From positions 1-35,521 of IMG/VR virus record IMGVR_UViG_3300023096_000013: 35,521 bases of DNA; one strand, 5' to 3'. The position numbers were made by a program, and so were the translations under genes. The notes below the pieces were generated by a model that was given only the letters and a program-made list of their open reading frames with translations, was not told where the DNA came from and made no database searches. Shown here in pieces: positions 1-7,969 of the stretch; the first letter of the stretch is position 1; each line of letters opens with the position of its first letter. The DNA comes from a virus.

Positions 1-800
1 AGCCGCGATGATCGCCATAGCCCCAAGCATGGTGGTGAGACCCTTAGCGATTGCACCCCAACTCATAGAGCCAAGTTCCTGTAAAGCGTCCGCTACCTTA
101 CCAAGCGAAAGGGCTACAATAAGAACTCCTGCGGCAGCCAAAGGCGCCGTCGGTGGAATAAGCATTAGTGACGCTACGGCAATAGCCATAGCTCCGGCCA
201 TGGTGGTAAGGCCTCGACCAATTTCGTCCCAGGACAAACCGGCCATGTCTGACACTGCGCTTGCTAGGATTTTAATCCCTGCAGCCAGCAATAGAAGACC
301 AGCGCCTTGAAGAATTCCACCCTTGTTAGCGTCAGCAAACTTAGTAAACAGGCCTAGCGAAGCCAATATAGCCCCAACGCCTATAAGACCCTTACTAAGA
401 TCTTCCCAGCTTAATCCGGAAAGATCGCTAACAGCACTTACTAGAACTTTAATCCCTGCTGCGAGAACAAGAAGTCCAAGTCCCGTAGATATCATCCTTC
501 CGGGGTTGCCCATCAGTTGAGACACAGCGACTAGAGATCCGAGAAGGACCGTAGTCCCCGTCAATCCCTTTGCAAGCTCTTCCCAATCGAGAGAAGAGAG
601 TTTCTCAACGGCTGACGCAAGAACATTCACTGCTACCGCAAGAAGAATCATGGATGCAGCAACAAACGGCATCTTAGCAAATCCAGTAAAACTCGAGAAC
701 TTCTCGAAAATGAGCATGGCGCCCATAAGATTTGTGAAGATGTATGTGATTGCTGCCCCGGATCGAATAAGTCCTTCTTGGTCAATCCGAGAAAGCTTAT
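1..800 (-). repeat. Tandem 57-65 residue modules in the tape measure
   Basis: Five copies of a module occur in the tape-measure coding sequence. The pattern is roughly hydrophobic LxxA..(A)VxxLSxLSWExLxKGL. Copies read KLSRIDQEGLIRSG, KLSSLDWEELAKGL, DLSGLSWEDLSKGL, DMAGLSWDEIGRGL and ELGSMSWGAIAKGL. The Trp codons of the last four lie at 583-585, 406-408, 229-231 and 58-60. Spacing is 59, 59 and 57 codons. The Gln codon replacing Trp in the first copy (778-780) lies 65 codons before. More copies may follow outside the window. Each unit pairs a hydrophobic helix with an amphipathic one. Confidence 0.8.
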
Positions 801-2856
801 CCATTGCAACCGCAAGAATAAGAACTGCTGCGGCAATCTGCAGTAGAGTTGCCGCTCGTAGCGTATTCTGCATAGCTCCAAGTGCGCCAGTAATATTCTC
901 AAACCCATCACTGATGGTGTCCAGAATTCCACCCGCGCCTCCGCCACCAATGAGATTTCTCAACATCAGAGCAATAGCAGCAAAGATACCTGTGTTGACG
1001 CCCGCGAGAACATCCTTAAAGTCGATGTTGCTAAGCATCGAAGAAATATCGACGCCGAGTTTGGAGAAGAAACCATTAACCCATCGTCCGAACGTCTGCA
1101 TCTTACCCCATACTACGGTAAGAATGCTTGCTACTTTATCCCATGCGGTAGATGCGAGAGTACCAATCTTTGCCAAGGGGGAAAGATTAACATCAATATC
1201 AGCAGCCTTACCGGCGAGCATCCCTATGAACCCGACGATACCCTTAATAAGCTTGATTGGTACAGCAAGGACTTTACCCAAGCCTTGGAAGAAGGTGCGA
1301 AGACCTTCGCCATTCTTTACCGCATCGCGCATTCTAACTGCGAAATCGCCAACACGTCCTGTAAATTCGAGGAACCCACCAGAACCGTCAGTAGCAACGC
1401 CGAGCAATCCAAGAATAGTTTTAGTGAATTCCTTGAGAATCATCCATCCGATGTCCACAACTGCAAAGAAACCAGCGAAGGTTCGCTTAAGATTGTTTGC
1501 GGTTGTCCCTCCTATTTTGAGGTTCTGAGTGAACCTTTCAATGGATTTAGACATATCGGCCAGTTGCTTACCGGTGGTTGCCGGGAAAATCTGTCGGAAA
1601 GCATCTCGGATAGGCTTTACCACCGCTAACAGCGCGTTAAACGAATTACTGATGGCGTTGATAAGTGCGGTTCGACCACCAAGGGCCTTCCAATCAGCAA
1701 GAACCTTATTTCGCGCATCGGCAGAAGCACCAATGAAACCACCGATAGAATTGCTGACGTTGGTGAACAAAGTCTTAGCTTCAGGGAAATCACCAAAGAT
1801 AGTCTTCCAGGTTTGGGACCAACCAGAACCTGCGGACTCCTTAAGAGTCCCCATAAGCTGAGAGAGAGTCTTAACTTCGGTGGCAGCAGCCTTAGCCGTT
1901 GCTGCCTGCGCCTGAATAGCCCGGATCTGCGCCTTATCGAAACCCATAGCGGCCAGTTCAGCGTCTTTAAGATCGCCGGTGAACTGCGCCAAGGTCTTGG
2001 TTAGAACCTCAGATGTTAGCCATGATTCCTGACCAGGCTTAGCAGTGATTGATTCGCGGAAGGACTTACCCTCAATCGAGACGTTCTTCATTGCCCCCTT
2101 AAGCTTAACTGCGCCCTTATCGAGAGTCCCCATCTTCTCGGCGGTCAGAGCCAGAGCTCGCTGGAATACGGTACCGCCCATACCTGCATTAACAACCGAG
2201 TTCCAGTCCTCGAGTGAAACGCGCCCAGAGGAAATAGCTTGGGACAACTGATACATAGCCCCAGAAGCCTGCTGCGAGTTTGACCCCGATAATGCTGCTA
2301 GGTTAGCAATACCCTTAATGGCGGAAGCAGCAGGCTTAAGCCCAACGCCCGCTGCGGTGAACGTACCAATGTTTTTCGCCATCTCGGCGAAGTTGTAAAT
2401 CGTCTGGTCCGAGTAATGGTTGAGCTCATCCAGAATATTGGTAACATCTTTGAGTTTTACACCCGAGGCCTGAGTGTTAGCCAGAATAGTCTGGATCGAG
2501 TTCATATTCAACTCGTACTCGCGGAAACCTTGCATGATTGGTTCCACGGTCAACGACTTGACTAGGTTCTGCCCTGCAAATACGGCTTGATTGGTGATGT
2601 TAGAGAGCGCAGCCATTCCAACAACGCCCATCGTCTTAAAGCGATCCGAAATATGCTGAACATTCTCGGCAAGCTTGGACAAGTGGGTCGACTGTCGTTG
2701 AGCAGCGGCGCCAACACCCTCTAGGCCTTTGGTGCCCTCCGACATCTTCATCTTCTGATTAAATTGTTCGAGTTTCTGAAGACTCTTATCGATTCCGGCC
2801 AGGAACTGTTCGCCCTGGAACTTCATTGATACGACGCGTTCTTCGATGGTGGTCAT
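1..2856 (-). CDS. Tape measure protein (C-terminus beyond window)
   Basis: The frame is open from the ATG at 2856 to the left edge, giving at least 952 residues. This scaffold sets tail length and lies in the tail lumen. The N-terminus is hydrophilic and helical. Residues about 70-330 carry features usual in tape measures: the phrase QNLVKSLTVEPIMQGF, then AEMAKNIGTFTAAGVGLKPA and SGRVSLEDWNSVVNAGMGG. From about residue 690 the protein becomes hydrophobic and repetitive (separate entry). The start overlaps the stop of the upstream gene as ATGA, so translation is probably coupled. The product is clear. The full length and C-terminal domains cannot be seen. It is the last tail gene in the window; minor tail genes should lie further left. 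Confidence 0.93.
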   Translation of the reverse strand, partial: MTTIEERVVSMKFQGEQFLAGIDKSLQKLEQFNQKMKMSEGTKGLEGVGAAAQRQSTHLSKLAENVQHISDRFKTMGVVGMAALSNITNQAVFAGQNLVKSLTVEPIMQGFREYELNMNSIQTILANTQASGVKLKDVTNILDELNHYSDQTIYNFAEMAKNIGTFTAAGVGLKPAASAIKGIANLAALSGSNSQQASGAMYQLSQAISSGRVSLEDWNSVVNAGMGGTVFQRALALTAEKMGTLDKGAVKLKGAMKNVSIEGKSFRESITAKPGQESWLTSEVLTKTLAQFTGDLKDAELAAMGFDKAQIRAIQAQAATAKAAATEVKTLSQLMGTLKESAGSGWSQTWKTIFGDFPEAKTLFTNVSNSIGGFIGASADARNKVLADWKALGGRTALINAISNSFNALLAVVKPIRDAFRQIFPATTGKQLADMSKSIERFTQNLKIGGTTANNLKRTFAGFFAVVDIGWMILKEFTKTILGLLGVATDGSGGFLEFTGRVGDFAVRMRDAVKNGEGLRTFFQGLGKVLAVPIKLIKGIVGFIGMLAGKAADIDVNLSPLAKIGTLASTAWDKVASILTVVWGKMQTFGRWVNGFFSKLGVDISSMLSNIDFKDVLAGVNTGIFAAIALMLRNLIGGGGAGGILDTISDGFENITGALGAMQNTLRAATLLQIAAAVLILAVAMDKLSRIDQEGLIRSGAAITYIFTNLMGAMLIFEKFSSFTGFAKMPFVAASMILLAVAVNVLASAVEKLSSLDWEELAKGLTGTTVLLGSLVAVSQLMGNPGRMISTGLGLLVLAAGIKVLVSAVSDLSGLSWEDLSKGLIGVGAILASLGLFTKFADANKGGILQGAGLLLLAAGIKILASAVSDMAGLSWDEIGRGLTTMAGAMAIAVASLMLIPPTAPLAAAGVLIVALSLGKVADALQELGSMSWGAIAKGLTTMLGAMAIIAA

Positions 2857-3230
2857 GCGGAGGTCACCGCCTTTCGTACGTTCTTCTCAATAAGGTCAAA
2901 TATGGGTTTTATTGCAGGGTTGATATAGTCTCGTCCCTGAATATAACCGCCGGTCCCGGTAGCGTATCCGTACTGAAGCATGATAGCTACCGGGAAGCCA
3001 TTTTCGACGTCGGAGTTAGTCCATGTAATTGTATAATTTCCACCGGCTGACGTTACAACATAATTCCATGAGTTAGCAGCTAACCCGGATTCGATGGGCG
3101 AAGCACGCTCTAAAGCGGCAACACCCGCTCGACCCTGACTTTCCAGTATAGATCTAATGTTTAATCTGGAAAGATTACGAAGATATGACTGCGTCCTCTT
3201 AAAGGAGCCATTACTCGACATGGACAACAT
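2853..3230 (-). CDS. HK97 gp10-like head-tail/tail completion protein
   Basis: The 125-residue protein has the pattern of the HK97 gp10-like neck or tail-completion family. It has a basic N-terminal helix, ALERASPIESGLAANSWNY, a beta-rich middle, then a conserved tail AIMLQYGYATGTGGYIQG followed by RDYINPAI. The start at 3230 has a strong Shine-Dalgarno, GAAAGGAG, 6 bases upstream. The stop overlaps the tape-measure start by 4 bases. In HK97 this gene lies between head closure and tail terminator. Here it sits directly upstream of the tape measure, after the tail tube and lysin genes, so it may act at tail completion. The family call is moderately sure. Confidence 0.75.
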   Translation of the reverse strand: MLSMSSNGSFKRTQSYLRNLSRLNIRSILESQGRAGVAALERASPIESGLAANSWNYVVTSAGGNYTITWTNSDVENGFPVAIMLQYGYATGTGGYIQGRDYINPAIKPIFDLIEKNVRKAVTSA

Positions 3231-3262
3231 ATAAGGCTCCTTTCAAGAATTAGATTGTATTG

Positions 3263-4918
3263 TTAGAAACGGCGAGCCACTCGAAAACGGGTGGCGTACA
3301 AACCCGATCCGGACAACGAAGAAGCACCGCCGGTCTTCGAGAAGGAAGGACCATCGGGAGTCTTTCGGCTAGACACAAACAGGGGGTCACCCTCAGTGCT
3401 AAGACCAATATAGATTCCTACGTGGTCAATTTGACCCGACGTAGCTTCCCCCGAATCGGCGTCAAATCCCACAACATCTCCTGGTTGTAGATTAGCGATG
3501 TCAGTGGGCGAAGGCGTTGTGTCTGGTACGTTCGGAATAAGCTCAACGCCGAGAGACGTAGTAGCCATTTGACTATACGAAACCTTAGTGAGATTTACCC
3601 CATCGCCTACGGTGACGCTTGAATGCAGGAGGCCTAGGCCGAGACCCATAGGGCCGTATACCATTCGAACAAATCCTGAACAATCAAGCGCACCGAGCTG
3701 AGATTCTTCATTAGTATCGATGCCACCGGAACCGTAGTCCCAGTCAACCCCCATATAATCATTAAAATCAGAACCTTCGATTCGAGAGCCATCGAAAGTT
3801 GCAGGATCTGAGCCTAGTGGACCATAGTGAGAGTCGCCGCGAACCTTAACTCCATGCTCATCGAACTGAGCTGCTGCTCCGGGCATAAACTGCATGAAAA
3901 TATCGTACATGTCTTCTGGGGCTGACGACTTTGCTCGGACGGCCAACCAAGGAAGATCGATTGGGCCGTTTGGATCATGTGGGGAAGGAAGCATATACAC
4001 CCGACTGCGAGTCACCACGGTGGTGGGGTTGACTACGGTTCCTTCGGCAGTGAAGTTAGAGAATGAATATGTCGCCGGGGTCGTTCCTTCGGCAGAGTTA
4101 TGAGAGGCGAATAGCCCCATACGCCCGCCGTCAGTAGAAAATGACGTATTGGTGGTCGTCACCGTGGGAGATACGGGCGGGGTTTGTCCGTCCTTCCACG
4201 CGTACATATCAATAACCCCAGAGGAACTAACTTCGCCCTTGATCCAGATACTATCCGTAGCAACCAGTCCGACTAGTTGTACTTCAGTCAGTTGAGAAAT
4301 AGTTCCCGCATTATTAAGGGTGATGCGCGCATAGACCGAACCCGTTGTTCCGACTCGAATATGCAACCGATAGTGATTGTTATTGTCCACACGACACATA
4401 ACCAAGCCGTAGCTTAAACCACCCGAAGCGACGGACGTCCGGCTAGACTTGACTAAGACCATCATCTTTTGACTAGTCCAGTTATAGCTGCCGAGAAATG
4501 CATGGCGAGTGACCAATGCCGTATCGACGTAGATTTGACCAAATCCAGGAGTCACAGAGTAATTGGCTGGATCAGAACCACCAGTGTGATTCCAAGTACC
4601 CGTACCACCCTCAGATAGACCCCAGCCAGTCGAAGGACGAGTGCGGCTGAAAGTATCCGACGAATATCGATCTAGCTGAACAAGGGTTCGTTCAAGGAAC
4701 GCGCCTCCAGATCCCGAACGACCAGTAAGGCATACCGTTCGAGCATTATCGGTTAGAACAGCCTGTCCCCACGTCGCTTCGATAACCGTGCGATTGGGGT
4801 TAGAGAGTCTGCGAAGAAGATATGTTTCGGCTGGCTTCTCAATACCACCCTGAAGCACACCGGTAGCCACAGAGGGCGTTTCAACCCCTGAAAGGAGTGC
4901 GGAAATATCAATAGACAT
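3263..4918 (-). CDS. Tail-associated lysin: lectin-like domain plus NlpC/P60 peptidase
   Basis: The protein has 551 residues if the ATG at 4918 is used; a TTG lies one codon before. Residues about 85-300 are beta-rich with alternating Ser, Thr and Gly (NYSVTPGFGQIYVD, NHYRLHIRVG, MGLFASHNSAEG). This looks like a LamG/concanavalin-type carbohydrate-binding fold. The C-terminal part is an NlpC/P60 cysteine peptidase: ALDCSGFVRMVYG gives nucleophile Cys about 413, LQPGDVVGFD is typical, and IDHVGIYIG gives His about 499. The likely role is local cleavage of peptidoglycan during DNA entry, from the tail tip. It lies upstream of the tape measure, which is unusual. The start shares a base (TGATG) with the stop of the 55-residue gene before it. 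Confidence 0.82.
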   Translation of the reverse strand: MSIDISALLSGVETPSVATGVLQGGIEKPAETYLLRRLSNPNRTVIEATWGQAVLTDNARTVCLTGRSGSGGAFLERTLVQLDRYSSDTFSRTRPSTGWGLSEGGTGTWNHTGGSDPANYSVTPGFGQIYVDTALVTRHAFLGSYNWTSQKMMVLVKSSRTSVASGGLSYGLVMCRVDNNNHYRLHIRVGTTGSVYARITLNNAGTISQLTEVQLVGLVATDSIWIKGEVSSSGVIDMYAWKDGQTPPVSPTVTTTNTSFSTDGGRMGLFASHNSAEGTTPATYSFSNFTAEGTVVNPTTVVTRSRVYMLPSPHDPNGPIDLPWLAVRAKSSAPEDMYDIFMQFMPGAAAQFDEHGVKVRGDSHYGPLGSDPATFDGSRIEGSDFNDYMGVDWDYGSGGIDTNEESQLGALDCSGFVRMVYGPMGLGLGLLHSSVTVGDGVNLTKVSYSQMATTSLGVELIPNVPDTTPSPTDIANLQPGDVVGFDADSGEATSGQIDHVGIYIGLSTEGDPLFVSSRKTPDGPSFSKTGGASSLSGSGLYATRFRVARRF

Positions 4919-5085
4919 CAAGACACCCGTACAATCACCGTATTATCCTCAGTTCCCGACGGAATAGGGTCGGCTGCACCGAGAACAATATAGTTCGACG
5001 GGGGGACGGGCTCAGGGATACTTTCCACAACGCCGGCAACAATCGCATCGACCTTGTCGGCAGAATATACAGTCACGGACGCCAT
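4918..5085 (-). CDS. Small tail-region protein, 55 residues
   Basis: The ORF begins MASVTVYSADKVDAIVAGVV, with GAAAGG 7 bases before the ATG at 5085. It ends by overlapping the lysin start (TGATG). It has an N-terminal helix, a Pro-rich turn (ESIPEPVPPSNY) and a beta-rich end (DNTVIVRVS). Similar short proteins often accompany tail-tip lysins or fibres as adaptor pieces, but I do not recognise a named family. Tight spacing on both sides supports translation. Confidence 0.65.
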   Translation of the reverse strand: MASVTVYSADKVDAIVAGVVESIPEPVPPSNYIVLGAADPIPSGTEDNTVIVRVS

Positions 5086-5097
5086 GTGACGACCTTT

Positions 5098-5889
5098 CTA
5101 TGAGTAAACGATAGTGTAAGTGTTTCCATCGATGTCCTCGACACTGGAGTGGTCGATGATAAACCTGCCCGCACCAATATCAGTAACGATGTCGTCTGGT
5201 GCTTCTACCAGATAACTACCGTCGCCATTATCGAACACGGTGAACTCAAGCGGGGTGTCAAATATCGCAATGAGCTCTTCGGGTGTAGGTAGGCTTGACA
5301 CTTTCGAGTCGCTGCCATAAAGAGTATCTTCAATGGACGCCAGAACGGTAGGGTGGGTGTATCTGGAATCGATAATAACGTGTGCGGTGGAATTATACCC
5401 GTCGATTAATCGGGATTGTGTGGTTAGATTCCAACTAAAATCGGTTGCGTCTGTCGTTTCTCCACGAGTAGAAGCCGAACGAGACGAAGGGGTGGCAAGA
5501 GCGTTGTACACCAAATGGATCTTATAGCCGTGCTGGATACCAGCAGTATCATTACCGACCATAGTCCTGTACGAAAACCCAAAAGGCTTTCGCTTTTGTT
5601 GACCAAAGAACAAACCCGGGCGAACCCTTATGGTGCCGTCACATTCAGAAAATTCAAGCGGATATGTATAAGCGGTGATGGTTGCTTCGAATTCCTCGGT
5701 ATTCGAGACGTTCAAATACTTAATACCATCGAGATAATACGGCTTTGCTTCGCCTCCACTGGGAGCCTCATCGACCGAAATAAGACCGACCCAAGGCACG
5801 CCAGCAAGGGCATCGACGTAAAGAACACCTCGATCGACGCCGGCCTCGTACGTGCGAGAGCCAGCAACGTTCCAAGCTATGCGCCCCAT
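5098..5889 (-). CDS. Second tail-tube-like protein, paralogue of the major tail protein
   Basis: The 263-residue product aligns along most of its length with the major tail protein encoded at 6454-7332. Shared blocks include W(N/D)..G.RTYE(A/T)GVD.GVLY, IKYLN, TYP.EF.ECDG, FG.SYRT.VGNDT and GYK.HLVY. The C-terminal end differs and lacks the Ig-like domain of the main tube protein, ending instead GRFIIDHSSVEDIDGNTYTIVYS. The start at 5889 follows AGAGGATAGC. The stop of the chaperone gene is adjacent. A likely role is a tail-tip hub or distal ring built on the tube fold, or a minor tube subunit. A recent simple duplication is less likely because the copies have diverged and are separated by the chaperone gene. 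Confidence 0.8.
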   Translation of the reverse strand: MGRIAWNVAGSRTYEAGVDRGVLYVDALAGVPWVGLISVDEAPSGGEAKPYYLDGIKYLNVSNTEEFEATITAYTYPLEFSECDGTIRVRPGLFFGQQKRKPFGFSYRTMVGNDTAGIQHGYKIHLVYNALATPSSRSASTRGETTDATDFSWNLTTQSRLIDGYNSTAHVIIDSRYTHPTVLASIEDTLYGSDSKVSSLPTPEELIAIFDTPLEFTVFDNGDGSYLVEAPDDIVTDIGAGRFIIDHSSVEDIDGNTYTIVYS

Positions 5890-5890
5890 G

Positions 5891-6436
5891 CTATCCTCTA
5901 GTTCCCCATTGTGCCTGACGCTGAGCGTTTAGGGCAGCTTGTTGTCTGGCGGCTTCACCGCGTCCCATCTTCTTGGGCGGCTTACTTTGTTCATTGCACA
6001 CTTTAATAAGCGTTAGAAGCTCGCTAAGATGCCAGTTCTGCGTAGGCTCGAACGGGATCCTTAAAGCAACCATCAGTCCATAAATAACACCGGATGTAAG
6101 AATCTGCTGTGGTCCTGGGCGATCTTTCGGTTCATTAAACCAGGTAGCAGTACGCTTCGCGTTGATGTATTGTTGTATCTGGGTATAGTTGTCTTTAGAA
6201 AATTCCTGGAAAATTTCTTCCGGGGGATTTTTCGTAAGAAGCATACACTCTCGAATGTAAAAAAGAGTCTCTTCCACCGTCTTCTCCTCTTTGCTGAGGA
6301 ACGGTTTTTCGTAACGCGACTCCCATTTTGACAGCGAAACCAGAGAGTGCTCAAGATCTAGTTCATACCCGTTAGTGATAAACGTGTTCGTTGCCTCATC
6401 AAAACTTTCAGGTAACGGAACGGTAATAGTGAGCAC
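5891..6436 (-). CDS. Tail assembly chaperone
   Basis: The 181-residue protein follows the tube gene in the usual chaperone position. HSLVSLSKWESRYEKPFLSK and a following EETLFYIRECM are typical of this chaperone class, as is a basic tail rich in Arg and Gln (KKMGRGEAARQQAALNAQR). Chaperones of this kind bind the tape measure during tail assembly. The start is GTG at 6436, with AAGGAGGAG upstream. I saw no second overlapping frame or slippery site that would make the usual G/GT frameshift product, so this appears to be a single-frame version. Downstream lies the tube paralogue, not the tape measure. Confidence 0.75.
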   Translation of the reverse strand: MLTITVPLPESFDEATNTFITNGYELDLEHSLVSLSKWESRYEKPFLSKEEKTVEETLFYIRECMLLTKNPPEEIFQEFSKDNYTQIQQYINAKRTATWFNEPKDRPGPQQILTSGVIYGLMVALRIPFEPTQNWHLSELLTLIKVCNEQSKPPKKMGRGEAARQQAALNAQRQAQWGTRG

Positions 6437-6453
6437 TCTCTGGCTCCTCCTTT

Positions 6454-7332
6454 CTAGAAAGTGTACTGCCAGTCCACATCCGTGTCGGCCGGGAACTTGT
6501 AGCCAGCCAGCGTGCGAGCCTTAACGATGGTGTTCTTGGTGATGGTAACCGTACCAGTCTTAACAACACCATCGATCGTGTACTGAACGCCCGTGACCGT
6601 CGGAATGGTAATGACCTTGGTCGTAGAGTTGTACGTGGGGACCGTCGGAATAGCTTCCGAAACGGTACCTTCGAACATAGCAATAACCTCAGCCGGCAAC
6701 GGCAGCGACGGGTCAGTACCAGAGGTTCCGTACAGAAGATCCTCAAGATCGGCGAGGGTATCCGCGTCTACCTTCGTCGAATCAAGGGTCAGAGTAGCCG
6801 TCGGGGAGTACTCCTTGCCACCGATCGTACCAACCTCAACCGGATTGGTCGTAAACTCCCAGCTAAAGGTGATCGGCTCCGGCGAATCGTTCACCGTACC
6901 GTAAGCTCGCTCCGACGGCGAAGCCGAAGCACCATATACCAGGTGCAGCTTATAGCCATAGTTGTTACCGACAGTGTCGTTACCCACCTTGGTCCGGTAA
7001 GACAAACCGAACGGACGGCGAGATTGCTGACCGACGGAAATACCGCCCTGGAAAATGGCCGAACCATCGCACTCCGCGAACTCGTTCGGGTAAGTGAATG
7101 CCTCAATCGTACCGCCGAACTCTTCGGCAGAGACGAGGTTGAGGTACTTGATGTTATCCGCATACTGCGGGTTGGGCTCAGCGCCAGACGGCGACTCGGT
7201 AACGGTAACCAGACCATTCCAGGCGAATCCACTGTCGTAGACACCCATCGGGCTGGGCAGGTAAAGAACGCCATGGTCCACGCCGGTCTCGTACGTCCGC
7301 TGACCGACCTGGTCCCAAAGGAGCTTGGTCAT
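6454..7332 (-). CDS. Major tail tube protein
   Basis: The product has 292 residues. The tube fold covers residues about 1-225 (RTYETGVDHGVLYLPSP, then SRRPFGLSYRTKVGNDT). A C-terminal Ig-like module follows at about 228-292: TKVITIPTVTGVQYTIDG and, near the end, AGYKFPADTDVDWQYTF. It polymerises into the tail tube. The start at 7332 has GGGGAAATAA just upstream. It lies directly after the tail-terminator gene and before the chaperone, the standard siphovirus order. The C-terminal module resembles the C-terminus of the major capsid protein in this window (see findings) and is probably exposed on the tail surface. Confidence 0.9.
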   Translation of the reverse strand: MTKLLWDQVGQRTYETGVDHGVLYLPSPMGVYDSGFAWNGLVTVTESPSGAEPNPQYADNIKYLNLVSAEEFGGTIEAFTYPNEFAECDGSAIFQGGISVGQQSRRPFGLSYRTKVGNDTVGNNYGYKLHLVYGASASPSERAYGTVNDSPEPITFSWEFTTNPVEVGTIGGKEYSPTATLTLDSTKVDADTLADLEDLLYGTSGTDPSLPLPAEVIAMFEGTVSEAIPTVPTYNSTTKVITIPTVTGVQYTIDGVVKTGTVTITKNTIVKARTLAGYKFPADTDVDWQYTF

Positions 7333-7341
7333 TTATTTCCC

Positions 7342-7647
7342 CTAGAAATATAGCGTGAATACGCTGTGATAAAGATTACTTGCCGTATACTGTCTGTCAA
7401 AGACAGCTGATTCAAGATATGCAATGCGATTAGGGATAGGGCTATCTGGATCCCGATCGATTACAGTGATTTGATACCGCTTCGTATAAATATACGGCTT
7501 ATTGCCAGCGAACTCAGTACGAGCGTCATCTATCTGATAGACGATGCACGGATACTTCATTGCCAAAGTGGCCGGTGGTTGAAAATATACATACGCAGAA
7601 CCAAGAACCGCCTCAAGAAGACTCTGCAACTCCAGACGTTGGCCCAT
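7342..7647 (-). CDS. Tail terminator-like protein
   Basis: The 101-residue protein begins MGQRLELQSLLEAVLG. It contains YPCIVYQIDD and YTKRYQITVIDRDPDS, matching the pattern of tail terminator/minor neck proteins that cap the tube and join head to tail. Its start overlaps the end of the head-closure gene by 35 bases and the tube gene follows 9 bases later. The position supports the role more strongly than the sequence. Confidence 0.72.
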   Translation of the reverse strand: MGQRLELQSLLEAVLGSAYVYFQPPATLAMKYPCIVYQIDDARTEFAGNKPYIYTKRYQITVIDRDPDSPIPNRIAYLESAVFDRQYTASNLYHSVFTLYF

Positions 7648-7954
7648 TGTAAATACCTCCCAACCGCAACAAAAGGCGAGGGCGCACTACTTCAACCTCT
7701 TGGATCTTCCATAGTGCGCCCTGCCACTTGATATAGCGCATGGCAAAGAAATGTTCACGGGCATATGCATCGGCGATGATACTAATAGAGTTTCCCACGG
7801 AAATATCATCGTTAACGCTGTTTCCGTTTTCCAGTTGTCTGGTATTACGGACGACGTCACCGTAGTAAAAATACTCGATGACGTCGTCCACCCAAACACC
7901 TGGACTTACCTCTACAGTTACGCCGTAGCCAACTTCACCGTAGAACCTTGCCAT
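7613..7954 (-). CDS. Head closure / head-tail connector protein
   Basis: The protein has 113 residues. The pattern MARFYGEVGYG, PGVWVDDVIEYFYYGDVVRN, ISIIADAYA, MRYIKWQGALWKI and RPRLLLRLGGIYNGP is a conserved head-closure family seen in many HK97-type phages. Such proteins form the ring between connector and tail terminator. The gene lies just downstream of the capsid gene and overlaps the terminator gene by 35 bases. The ATG at 7954 follows the capsid stop by 15 bases. Confidence 0.8.
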   Translation of the reverse strand: MARFYGEVGYGVTVEVSPGVWVDDVIEYFYYGDVVRNTRQLENGNSVNDDISVGNSISIIADAYAREHFFAMRYIKWQGALWKIQEVEVVRPRLLLRLGGIYNGPTSGVAESS

Positions 7955-7969
7955 GGTGAATATCGACTA

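Noticed and set aside
650-1528. Plus-strand ORF of 292 codons
   Set aside because: It is antisense to the tape measure and has the composition of a shadow frame, rich in Ile, Ala, Pro and Ser.
5891-6436. Frameshifted long form of the tail chaperone
   Set aside because: I looked for a slippery site and an overlapping frame at the 3-prime end and saw none leading to a useful extension; the tube paralogue begins at once.
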